This document shows, piece by piece, positions 36,874 to 46,566 of a stretch of 64,000 nucleotides of DNA. How positions within the stretch are numbered: position 1 is the first letter of the stretch; each line of letters starts with the position of its first letter. The stretch lies in the NCBI GenBank assembly GCA_003049465.1, contig PYSS01000009.1, positions 434,001-498,000 on the forward strand. The letters are read 5' to 3'. This DNA is from Magnaporthiopsis rhizophila (Eukaryota > Ascomycota > Sordariomycetes > Magnaporthales > Magnaporthaceae). The translations under genes were made by a program, and so were the position numbers. Below the pieces are notes generated by a model, which saw nothing but the letters and a program-made list of their open reading frames with translations, ran no database searches and was not told the origin of the DNA.

Positions 36874-36990
36874 TCAGTGGGTAAACCTAAAGTCCAGCCC
36901 CTTGTTGCCCCTGTCGCTCTTGGCCATGAGATACGCGGCCTTCTCGTCCATCGCCAGGCCGTCCCAGGCGCGCTCACGCGTGCGGTTGCG
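36874..36990 (-). other. Intact in-frame C-terminal tail beyond the early stop of the MFS gene
   Basis: Same frame as the last exon of the 36991-39202 gene. It encodes RNRTRERAWDG, MDEKAAYLMAKSD and ends DFRFTH before TGA at 36876-36874. These are the usual tail motifs of the family (charged RNRxR, a W-D/N pair, and a final DFRF-like segment), so this is former or conditional coding sequence rather than UTR. Confidence 0.75.
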
Positions 36991-39202
36991 TCACATGTAG
37001 CATGCCTTTGTGCCAACTAGCAGAACAATGTTCCAGGTGACGAGGCCGAGCAGGACGCGGTTGCCGCGGCGGTAGAGCGGCGCGTCATCGGCGCGGTAAA
37101 TGTTGGAGCCGAGGATGGTGCAGGCTTGGGTGAACTGATGTGGTTTTCGTGTGAGTTTGTAGGTATGCAGGATAATAAAGCTGAGGAGGAGGGGCATGGT
37201 CTCAAATACCATGTTGTACATTGCCGCCGACACGGTCCTCGTCCGCACCGAGCTGCTGTTGCGCGACACGAGATTGACGGTCAAGGGGTGAGCTGGTTAG
37301 TCTAAAGGTTAGCAGACGGACCCGGTAACGCACAAGCACTCCACGCAAACTCACCCATCGGTTTGCTCAGCATGGCCGTGATGATGCCCCACACCTGCCA
37401 CCTGTCGGTGGTGGCGCCGCTGCGGACGGCGAGCCAGATGAGCGGCGGCATGACCCAGACCTGCGAGAACACCGCCGGCAGCAGCACCTGGCCTTTCCGC
37501 TCGGAAAAGTACATGAGAATCACGGTGGTGAGGGCGGCGATGACCCGGTTCGGGATGGTGAGCAGGTTTGTCTCGAACACGGTGAAGCTCATGCCGCGCA
37601 GGTTGAGCGTCATGTACTGCACGACGGGGACGAAGGCGATCATCGCTGTCAGGGCGTAGAGATAGAGCGGCCTAGGTGGGCGGACGTAGATGGTTCGCCA
37701 AGCGGTTAGCTGTTGCTGCTGACGAGAGCTTTTTTTGACGCAGGAGAAGGAACTGCCAACCCACCAGAGATCAAATTCGCAGAGGCATTTCCACAGCAGC
37801 TTGGGGGTGACGGGCTGGCGGTTGTGCATGGAGCCCTTGTTTGGGTCGTCTCGGATGATGCGGTTCACCATAATCTCCTCCTCCCTATGTATAATAAAGC
37901 CTGTCAGTAAAACCAAACCAAAAAAGCAGCCTAGCTAATAACACGTACCGCTCTGTAAACCAGCCGGCTTTGCCCCTGAGGTTGCCAGCCGTTTCGGTCG
38001 GGCCGGCCGGCATCATGACGAAGGAAGCAAGGCCGACGCACAGCGTAATAGCGCCCTCGATGAGGAACAGCCATCTCCATCCTGGCAGGCCGCGCACCCC
38101 GCGCATGTGCAGGATGCCGTATGCCAGGAAGGACGACATGATGTCGGCGGCAGTCATTGCCAGATAGAAGAAGCCCAGTCGGATGGTCATCTCGTGGTGC
38201 TTGTAGAAGTATGAGAGATACAGGATGATCTGAGCGTGCTTCTTGTTAGCCACAATTTCCCTGACGTCTGCCTCATGGGTATCCCAAGGTAGGTGCAACA
38301 ACGACGACGGGACCATAATAATACATACGTCTGGAATGAAACCGCCCTGGATCAGACCCAGGAGGCTGCGGCAGACCAGGAAGGACGTCCTCCCGCTGAG
38401 CCAGAACTGGCACATGGCCGCGATGGACCAGAGCGTGACCTGCGCCGGGATCCAGCGGTTCGGACCAATCCACTTGGACACGAGCTGCGAGGGCAGCTCC
38501 GCCATCAGGTAAGACAGAGCAAATATGGTGTGGCCCAGGTTGTAGTCTGCAAAGGTGTGAGCAGCTTGTGAGGGAATTCGACAAAAGTGAACCGGGTTTG
38601 GCCAAGCACACTCACCGTTGGTCGTCAGACCCAGGTCCGTAAGGAGGTCGTCCGAAACGGCGCTGCCGAGGTTCCCGCGGCCTATCCCCAGGGTGAAGAG
38701 CATGACGCAGGTCCAGAGCATGATCCGGACATCCATCTTGCGGATCACGCTCGTCTCTTCACCCCACGTCCACCTCGCCAGAGGGTTGAACCGGTGTATG
38801 TTCTCCCTGTTCAGGGTTAGTACCCATGATCATTTCCAAAAAGCCCCACAAATGACCAAGAGCGAGTCGTGCTTCTCACCAGTCGGGTCTCGGCTGATAC
38901 CTGGCGGCCAGGTCCGGATCGTCATAGACGCTGGGCTGGACAGAGCGGCTAGGGCTTAGTATTCAGGAGGATCCTTAGGGGTCGTTTCAACAGCTCGATG
39001 TTGGTCTCGTCACCTGGGTTGCGATGGCGTCTGGGTCGAGCTTATTCCCATTTTCCCACCCAAATTTCCTGTCGTCCGCTGTGCGTTCCCCTAGCAGCGG
39101 TGTGTCGGCGATAGTACTCTTCTGCTCGTCCGTCTCCGAGGTAGAGCCCTCGCCGCGAGATGGCAGGGGCTCCTTGATGGGGGCAGCAGACTTGGCTGGC
39201 AT
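36991..39202 (-). CDS. MFS transporter, anion:cation symporter family, nine exons, with early stop
   Basis: Nine exons join in frame: 39202-39014, 38935-38880, 38806-38616, 38546-38329, 38229-37949, 37884-37765, 37671-37355, 37292-37210 and 37134-36991, giving 532 residues. The order of motifs is that of fungal ACS transporters: SVYDDPDLAARYQPRPDWENIHRF, RKMDVRIMLW before helix 1, GNLGSAVSDDLLTDLGLT, GGFIPDIILYLSYFY after helix 4, FTEREEEIMVNRIIRDDP in the central loop, and LVSRNSSSVRTRTVSAAMYNM near helix 10. The frame stops at TGA 36993-36991 in a place where relatives have a Trp-containing YxWRN sequence, and it continues open for 38 more codons (see next entry). The protein therefore lacks its cytosolic C-terminal tail unless the stop is read through. 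Substrate unknown. Confidence 0.88.
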
Positions 39203-40019
39203 GTTTACGGCGGGGAAACGAAAAACCTGTGTTCCAACGGGTCAGAACAGGAGACTGCCAAAGTGACTGGGTTGGTATTTGTCAGAGGCCGCGCGGTAGG
39301 TAGATGGACGGTGGTTCCAGATGCACACAAGGAGATCTGTCGCGATTGCCTTGGCCAGGGGAAGATACGCAGATGCGATGGCATTCGGCGTTGGAGCAAC
39401 TAGACGGCAGGAAGGTTCTTTTTGAAGGGCCACCGGCGGTACGCCTGGCGCAGATAATACGACTAAACACTAAACAAGGCTCAGCAGCACCAAAACAAAC
39501 AGGAAATGAATGATACACCCGTCCGGGGTCATGAACGTTGGCTACCCGGCGAACACTCCATAGCCACCACGACCAACAGCGTCGTATTGGCCTCGAGATT
39601 AGATGAGCTCAACGAACCCCGCAATCGCTCGAACTGTTTGGGGAAATCATAGCGATAATGATCCTGGAAGGGTGTACTCTGGGTGCTCCCCTACCATCTT
39701 TTCCATAAATCTTCCCGAACACATCGGCGGCGTGGTCATATTTCGACAGTTGGTTGCTGTCAGGCCCGGTTCCATCGACAAGGATAAAAAAGGGCCCCCA
39801 AGCGGCGGCAGTTGCAATTGGGGGAGCGGTTCGGCAATATGTGCGGATCCAGATCAGCGTGAAAGGATATTGAACGACTGGTAAACCCTGTGTGGCTGGT
39901 GCCGCCGGCGACCTGGGCGGTGGAAGGGGAGCCGTGGCCGCGGGCATGACTGGGGAGGGGGGCTGTTTCCATCAACCTTCCCCACTTCTCAAGTCCAATC
40001 TCGCGGGTCGGGCTCAAAG
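39203..40019. other. Intergenic, MFS gene promoter
   Basis: Upstream of the minus-strand transporter and downstream of the Mediator gene. Short frames only; no further feature recognised. Confidence 0.45.
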
Positions 40020-41088
40020 TCAACCTCTGAGCCTTTGCGCCATAGGCATCGGTGCGGGGAGGTTGTTTATGGGCTGCGAGATGCGCGTGTCGTGGACACG
40101 CCTGTCGACAATCTTGAAGTCGAACACGCCCGCTAGCTTGTCGCGCATGGCGTAGAGGTCATCCTGCGCCTTCTTGATCTTGTCGGGCGCGTTGTCCTCG
40201 AGCACCGTCGTGCGCACAAACAGCATCCATGTGCCCGACGCGTCCAGCAGCCGCAGAGACGACCAGGCTGGGAGCACGGCGCCGCCAAGTGGCTGCGCCG
40301 GCCCCTCGGCGGCGCCAGCGGGAGGCATGTGGTAATAGCGCACCAGGCTGATCTCGACACCGTCAACGAAGTAGCTGACCGACTCCTCGATGGCCTCGCT
40401 CTTGAGCCTGCCAACACCAGCGAAAGGATTATCAGTCTGTTGAATGCTTCGACAGAATGTTGAAAAAGGAAGAAAAAAAAAAAAAAAAAAAAACTTGGAA
40501 GATATAGAATAAAGGCAAACCTGTGGTTATTGTCCTTCACAATGGCGATCAGGTTCTTCTGGTCGGTTATCTCTATTTTCTTCCGGCTGATGACGGGCTG
40601 GTTCTCTGTCGGTTTGGGGAAGTCGGTCCATCTTAGAGTACCGCTCGCCTTGTTCAGCTCGCTAGAAGAGCGGGGCAATACCGGATGAGTCAGTCGCTTA
40701 GATCCAGCGGCACATACAGGGATATAAGGTAGTGGTGAGAGAGGGCGACTCACGCGTCAGGTCCCTCGGTTGGCATTGTCGGCATTTGGCCTTCAGGAGC
40801 AAAGTCCCGGTCCCTGAAGACCTCGTACCGCAGCTGCAGCACGTGCGAGATCTTCTGGAGGACCTGATGGAGGCCGGACCAGAGGGCCATCTGCTGCTGC
40901 TGCGTCCTGGCCGAGGTCGGGATGGAGCGCGTGACGTTGAAGCCCTTTGGAGGCAGCGGGCCGGCGAAGAACAGGACACGGTGCAGGCTCTCCCAGCCGT
41001 TCATGTTGGCGAGGCCGTGCAGCACCGCCGAGGCCCGCTCGAAGTCGGCGCCATCTTTGACGAAGCTGGTGAGAAAGAGCTCCTGCAT
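40020..41088 (-). CDS. MED18: Mediator of RNA polymerase II transcription subunit 18
   Basis: Three exons, 41088-40754, 40661-40521 and 40407-40020, give 287 residues. The start MQELFLTSFVKDG opens the first strand of the Med18 beta-barrel; ASAVLHGLANMNGWES and RVLFFAGP follow, then YEVFRDRDF before the first intron, WTDFPKP and VISRKKIEI in exon 2, and SVSYFVDGVEISLVRYYH, LDASGTWMLFVRTTVLED and KLAGVFDFKIVDRRVHDTR in exon 3, the last being the typical C-terminal barrel strand. Med18 sits in the Mediator head with Med20 and Med8 and contacts initiation factors. Length and intron layout fit filamentous-fungal orthologues. Intron 2 carries a run of about 20 T on the coding strand (40,477-40,494). 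Confidence 0.9.
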
Positions 41089-42210
41089 TGCGAGAGTGCT
41101 GCGTGGTGCCGGTGCCTGCTGCCGAGAGTCGTTTCCTGAGAGCGGCTGTGGAGATTGACGGCGAGACTTTGGTTTGCATCTCGCCGCTGCTGTCACACGT
41201 GATATGTGGGACCAGTGTGGGACCACACCAACCCCAGCGAGCGGACAAGCAGTTGTTGGAACATAGCAAAACAGAAAGCGAACCTAAGCGTTGAAACTCA
41301 ACTTTTGATCCATTTATTGCTGATTTGCACCTTGCGCAGAGAGTTAAGGATGGGCGAAGGAATGGTTGTTTCTGTGTCTCGTGAACAAAGAGACAGCCCG
41401 GCTTTTCTCCAGGAACACAACTGCCGGCCTCGGCCTCGGCCTCAATGTAGGCAGGTTGTCAGACTGAGACAGTAACGCTACACTGTCAGCTACAAAGGAG
41501 GGTGCCACGTGAACAGAAGCTCGGCGTTTGTCAGGCTCTTGATGAGTTCCTCTGCTTGTTTTCTGTTGCCATGGCATTGGCCAATAACGAGGTGCCAAAG
41601 AGCTCGCTCAAAAAGCATAATTAATGCTCGCTCTCAAGAGCCTCTCCGTCGCCGTCGCGGCCGCCACCGGCCGGGCCGATCTGGCAATCAGTGAGGCCGA
41701 ACACCGCATCATCAAGTGGACCGATATCGCCCACTACGTCATCTTCACCGCCCACGGCGAGCCCGAGGGCGGCATTCAACGAGGTCGAGACTAATGCGGT
41801 GTCCGCCCTGGACCGGGTCAGATGCGACAGCAGGGACATGCCCGCCTTGTCCATCTGTGGCTCCCTCATCAGCCACCTACGCGGAAGGGGCGGCCTGCTA
41901 CTGTCATGAGAACTCCCGCGACGTCTTCTGCTCGGTATCGCAGACAACGAGTCGCCGCAGAGTCATGGTCTCCAGGGTATGATGCCGCAAAGGGACGGGA
42001 CCCACGTACATTCATTTATTGGTTACAGTAATACTCAAAGTATAAGCTATAGCATGTAAAACAATAATATTTACCTTTTTGAATGATCTCAAGCATGTAG
42101 GGTTCGAGTAGAACATTAGCGAAGATTTACAGTATCAAGACCCCCCCGGTCCCGTTACAAAGCCCCGGCCGGCCTCGCTCGGCCTCGGCCGGTATGCAGG
42201 CGCCGCTGGT

Positions 42211-42294
42211 CGAGGCCGACAAGTGCTCAGTATCCTTGTAACGCACCTGTATGTATGAAGCCAGAGAGTCTCCTACTCTCACCGTCTCCTACTG
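42211..42294 (+). repeat. Duplicated promoter fragment, copy A
   Basis: Matches 43368-43451 over 84 bases with about 12 differences by eye (roughly 86% identity), most of them transitions. Both contain CGAGGCCGACAAGTGCTCA and the downstream GAGAGTC-TACTCTCA block. Copy A has GTATGTATGA where copy B has the TATATATA box, so it is probably an inactive former promoter. No coding sequence like the peptide gene was seen after copy A. Confidence 0.75.
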
Positions 42295-42469
42295 CTTTAA
42301 CTCGAAAACATGGGAGGTGGTCTAACTGTTTTGGGAGTGCCTTGATACCACGCTGCTAGCAAAAGGTTTTCGCAAAACCCCCCGACCACGAGCTTTTTGG
42401 CGATTCCACCAATGCCGTTGCATTTAGCTAGTCAGACCATCTCTCATGTTTTCGAGTTGAAGCGGTACT
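42290..42469. repeat. Decayed inverted repeat (hairpin element), 180 bp
   Basis: Arms of about 39 bases at 42290-42328 and 42431-42469 are inverted copies sharing an exact core, AACTCGAAAACATG, with about five differences outside it, all transitions. The interior (42329-42430) is non-coding. It looks like a miniature inverted-repeat element altered by C-to-T type mutation; the family is unknown. Its left arm begins where promoter copy A ends. Confidence 0.6.
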
Positions 42470-43367
42470 AACTTTTTTTTTTTTTAAAGAAATAAATCAA
42501 CTACATGGTCTACTGGATGTGGCTCTACTTTGTAATAGTTAATTATGGCGTGATTATCTGACCATTCGGATTATCATTGCACCGGTAATTGGTACCTGCG
42601 GCTCTTTGCTAGTGGTTGCGGATCGTGCCATTTGGTCCAATTGATGGAGTGCTTGTAGAATGTGGATATTAGTCACTCCCAAAGAGTTTCCAACCTTGCG
42701 ATGCAAACGTATGTACTACCGAAGTTTCCGAAAAAGTCAGAATTGTACCATTCCTTTTTGGGCTAAGCGATGGCCTCTGGAACAAGACTGAAGACGTGTC
42801 GAGCCGACGGTGGAACCGAGGTGGGCCAGAAAGTCTAAGACGGGCGGGAGTGCTAGTCCTTTTCCGAAAAACTACGGTACTTTCAACTACGGGATGTGGG
42901 GATGTGGGGATCCGGGGTCTGGGGTATGACGCAAATTGATGCCGTCAAGGAGACGGCAACTATAATCAATGCACTACATAATATGGAGTGGCGTGTTCAA
43001 AGCCAAAGCTTATGTCCCTTAATTACTAATGGTTTCGGTCTAGACCTCGAGACAGGAACGGGCCGATGCATGTGTCTAGCCGGATGTGGCCGCGTGGACG
43101 TTTACCCGAAAAGCCAAAACCGAAGCATGCAAAAGCTCGCCATGACTCCACGCCCCGGTCCAGACCAGAAGCTTGGTTATCCCGGCCTTTCGACGGCAAC
43201 CAGGGGCTTTGTCCCGGGGCAGGGTCTAACCGCTTTCTTACAGTAGAAGCCGCGCGTCTATGCCGGGCCAGTGCCGGAAAAATATGTCCATCGCCGGGAC
43301 TCACGCGGAGAATTTATGCTGGTGCGCCTTAGTTGCAGACTCTCCATCGGCCAGCCTCCGCACCGGC

Positions 43368-43451
43368 CGAGGCCGACAAGTGCTCAATATCCCTGCAACG
43401 CACCCGTATATATAGAGCTAGAGAGTCTTCTACTCTCAGCCTCTCCTGCTG
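43368..43451 (+). repeat. Duplicated promoter fragment, copy B (functional copy)
   Basis: The counterpart of 42211-42294. It carries the TATA box of the peptide-precursor gene and lies 157-240 bases upstream of its ATG. Confidence 0.75.
43407..43414 (+). promoter_or_regulatory. TATA box of the peptide-precursor gene
   Basis: TATATATA, 194 bases upstream of ATG 43608, inside promoter copy B. Strong TATA boxes are unusual in fungal housekeeping genes and common in regulated ones. The long CT-containing leader between it and the ATG fits a 5' UTR. Confidence 0.55.
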
Positions 43452-43607
43452 GTTCTTTAGGGACAGGTGGCCTACAAAGTCTACTGCATACTCCTCTATT
43501 CTCTCTTGCTTGCACTGCCGTTCGAAAAAGTTCTCATCACTATCATCCGTTTTTCCGTCATCTTTACAAAAGCCAATCCTCAAAGACGACACCCCAGGTC
43601 TGCCAAC

Positions 43608-44189
43608 ATGTACTTCAGCAAGGTCAGCAACCTCCTGCTCCTGGTGGCCGCCGGCGCGGCCCCGGCCATGGCGCTCCCGCTCGACGCTGGACGCGGCAAC
43701 GAGGGCTCGGCGGACCTTGTCGCGCGCCAGCGAGGGGGTCCTATCTATCCCCCGCCGATTAACGGTGGGCTGGTCGAGCGCCGCGGCGGCCCGAAACCGG
43801 GCTGTGGGACACATGATAAAAATATTGGGTGCCGAGACATCGCTCAAAACGATGCCCCCGGTGGACTGGTCGAGCGCGGCGCGAAACCGAGCCCTGGGAC
43901 TAATGACCCCAACAACCCCCATCACCGCCGGAACACCGATGAACTGGCCAAACGCGCTGGCCCCGGCGCTAGCTGCGGGACTAACAGCCCCAACAATAAG
44001 AAATGCCCTCCCACCCGCCGGGACACCGATGGACCGGTCGAGCGCCGCAGCGGCGCGAAACCGAGCCCTGGAACCAATGACCCCAACAACCCCCATCACC
44101 GCCGGAACACCGATGAACTGGCCAAGCGCGCTGGCCCCGGCGCTAGCTGCGGGACTAACAGCCCCAACAATAAGAAGTGCCCCCCCTAA
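43608..44189 (+). CDS. Secreted Kex2-processed repeat-peptide precursor (KEP-like)
   Basis: A single-exon 193-residue frame. The first 22 residues form a signal peptide (MYFSKVSNLLLLVAAGAA, cleavage after AMA). The mature part has no transmembrane helix and is split by dibasic kexin sites: RR at 58-59, 107-108, 137-138, 146-147, 165-166 and KR at 115-116 and 173-174. Between them lie short repeated peptides: GAKPSPGTNDPNNPHH (twice), AGPGASCGTNSPNNKKCPP (twice) and an earlier variant with C66 and C75. Each Cys-bearing peptide has exactly two Cys, suiting one disulphide. The acidic pieces NTDELA and DTDGPVE look like spacers. This is the plan of fungal KEP precursors, which include pheromones, repellent peptides and dikaritin RiPPs; no Tyr core or UstYa/tyrosinase neighbour supports the last. 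Target and function unknown; an effector or signalling peptide is inference. The ATG at 43608 is chosen because the signal peptide starts there. Confidence 0.85.
   Translation: MYFSKVSNLLLLVAAGAAPAMALPLDAGRGNEGSADLVARQRGGPIYPPPINGGLVERRGGPKPGCGTHDKNIGCRDIAQNDAPGGLVERGAKPSPGTNDPNNPHHRRNTDELAKRAGPGASCGTNSPNNKKCPPTRRDTDGPVERRSGAKPSPGTNDPNNPHHRRNTDELAKRAGPGASCGTNSPNNKKCPP
43881..44186 (+). repeat. 174-bp in-frame tandem repeat inside the peptide-precursor gene
   Basis: Unit 1 is 43881-44054 and unit 2 starts at 44055, with a period of 174 bases (58 codons). Unit 2 ends early at the stop TAA 44187-44189, which stands where unit 1 has the Thr-Arg-Arg site. The two copies are almost identical at DNA level, including synonymous positions, so the duplication is recent or kept uniform by conversion. 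Confidence 0.85.
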
Positions 44190-46566
44190 AGAGGCATGCT
44201 TCCCAAGCCCCATGGGGTCTGCATTCCTGACGATATCTCTCTCGCTTGCACCCCACTCTCACAATGTGCTTTCACGGGGATGGTAGCGAGCATCAACCAG
44301 CGTTTAGCGGAGGATCGGAACAGCATTCCTTCGCACACGCCATACGACCACCAAGATTTCGTCAGCTGTTGGAGACATTTTCTTTTTGGAGGGTACCATT
44401 TGTGGACAGGGAGCAAAGGACGGAGTGTTTACGAGCAGATGCCGGGTATCTGCAAAGATGATTGGCAGAAGTGGTGGCAGACGTGATGATATCGTTTCCA
44501 TTCGTCAACAAGTCGTGACCTTTTTTAGTCTTTGTACTTTTCGACCAACTCACCTTGCCTCTTCTCGAGGTATTTCACTCGTTACCGCAGATAGCAATAC
44601 GAAACTGGCTTTCGTAAAACAATACGTTCCTTATTGCAAAAAAGTGATGATTTTAATTATCCTGTTGTTATGTCGTGCTGTCGCCAAATGTGCTCGTTTG
44701 GATTTGTGGTTGCTTTTAACCGAGTGGGCCATTCAGAGTTTTTTTTTTTTGTTTTATAGACAATGGAGGTGGGGGCGTTGTGTATAGGGTTTGCTACAGG
44801 ATGTCACAAGGCTGCTGAATGAATAAATAAAAGAAAGGTCTCCCTAAACTTGACAGCGAGTTTTTATGGTGGGGTCCCTAGAGGCCTTCCATTGATATGT
44901 AGGGACGTGTGCGATACTACGTATTTGTGTGTTTTTATGTTTTTTTTTTGCTTCCGAAAAGGGTCCCTACCAAAAAGAAAAACGTAAATGCCGGAACACT
45001 TGCATGAAAAAGGCTTATTGTTGGTAGGAGTCTGTACTCCTGTTTGACGGCTCGGAGAGCCCCAAAAGTGATGAACAAAGATCTCTGTGATCTGGGGGAA
45101 AGTCCTATTATTGTGCATAAGGGGAAAGGATCTATCTGCCTAAGGTAGAGCTCTGGATAGCCCTTTATAAGCGCGGAGGTGATCGCCCAGAGGGCGGGCT
45201 TCCGCTCCCCACGTGACAACTCACGTGGGCCCGCCCGGGTCCCAGAAGGACTGGGGCCCTTTCCGTGAGGGCCCCCTTTAACAGATCGCACGCGCACACC
45301 AGTGCTATTCCAACACTTATAGCCCATTTAAAATTTAAACGTTGAGCTAGACTAATGCCTGTTTTTATCTTTTCCATACTAATTTTAAGAACCGCTTGTT
45401 TTCTTGTTGGTGGATCCAGGCAAGGGGCTCCCTGGCCCATGTAAAAAGCTTAATAAATAGGTAGGCCGGATTGTCGGCTCGCCCGACTCGGACTTTGTTC
45501 GATTTGTGCATCGGAACCACGGGTATAGAAAAGCGGTGTTTCGTACCCTTAAATGTGAACCCACCTCGAATCAGGCCCATATATGCATGAACATCGACTC
45601 AGCGCTCTCATTCCTGGTGACCTCCTCCCAGAGCTCTGCTCTCTGCTCGCGCTGGCCGCCGCCACTGTATACTTCTCCCCCATTTCCAGTCTAACACAGT
45701 GCCTTAAATTTTGTTTTATACTGACGTTTAAAAATTATACATGGCCAAACGGGGTATAAAACTACCTGTTTTGACCTTTTAAATGGAAAAGACAAAAAAC
45801 ACTCTTGGTGTCGCCCACGCCCTAGGTTGACGGATGATAACCAGTTCCATGGGAGACCTTAGTGATGAAAGTTCTCTGAGGTAAAAGAACATGAGATGTC
45901 GTCTCGCCACAAGCTATCTCTCTTCTCTATGCTCTGAGCTCTCAAGGTCACAAACTGGGGGTCCACCTGTGAGGTAAAAAGTTGCACTGAACGGCACAGC
46001 AGAATCTAGCTCACAAAGCTCTGTCGGAGAGGGGTTTCAGCAAGACTGTCCCACCATGGCTCTCTTTCCATCTGAATCCCCTGCGTCGTCTCACTGCGTC
46101 TGGCCAGTGAAGGAACAGATGAGAGGAAATGTCGTTGCGGTAGTTAACTACCAAAGGGATATATTCTGACACATATACCTAGGCGGCAGGTAACTATTAG
46201 AACAAGGTGGAGGCAAAAGAAAGAATCGAGACGTGGGAACAAAGATGGGTTGTGCGGCAATGCCAACCAAAGGGTAAAAACATATGCCATTATGAAGAAT
46301 TCCAGCTACAATACAAGTGACGAAATGGCTGGCCGTCCGAGGCCGTGTGCTTCACCAACCCTGGTGTCCTCCCTCGAATTCTCCAACGCAAAGCCTCCCA
46401 CAGACAAAAGAATCCCCAAACTCCAAGCTTTCAACAGACAAAAGAGTAAAATGATCTTATTGGAAAAACAAAAGAAAAAAAAAAAACGACCCAACTGGAA
46501 ACAAAGCTGCCGCTCGAACGTGGAGATTTCTGAACCCGACCCTCCGATGGGGATGGTGGGGCTCTC
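44190..46566. other. Intergenic, AT-rich, with small palindromes
   Basis: Only short frames, none recognised. A GC-rich island at about 45,180-45,290 contains two compact palindromes: CCCACGTGA/TCACGTGGG at 45208-45229 and GGGGCCCT/AGGGCCCC at 45253-45275. The rest may be transposon debris, but no diagnostic motif was found. Confidence 0.45.

Larger units (their letters stand above)
41089..43607. other. Intergenic, left part of the accessory region
   Basis: More AT-rich from about 42,000 on. It holds a duplicated promoter fragment (42211-42294), a decayed hairpin repeat (42290-42469) and the promoter of the secreted-peptide gene. A GC-rich stretch at about 41,620-41,790 reads open for some 50 codons in one frame (LAISEAEHRIIKWTDIAHYV) and could be a gene remnant, but I cannot assign it. 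Confidence 0.45.

Noticed and set aside
36991..36993. Selenocysteine insertion at the MFS TGA
   Set aside because: Ascomycete fungi lack the selenocysteine machinery; mutation, error or ordinary readthrough are the sensible options.
41610..41780. Coding-like GC-rich stretch (LAISEAEHRIIKWTD)
   Set aside because: Open for only about 50 codons with no family match from memory; possible relic, not reported as a gene.
43608..44189. Reading the peptide precursor as a dikaritin RiPP precursor
   Set aside because: No Tyr in the cores and no UstYa-type, tyrosinase or flavin-oxidase partner gene within the window.
43329..44213. 294- and 317-codon frames overlapping the peptide-precursor gene
   Set aside because: They are repetitive only because the DNA repeats; neither has a signal peptide or processing logic, whereas the chosen frame has both.
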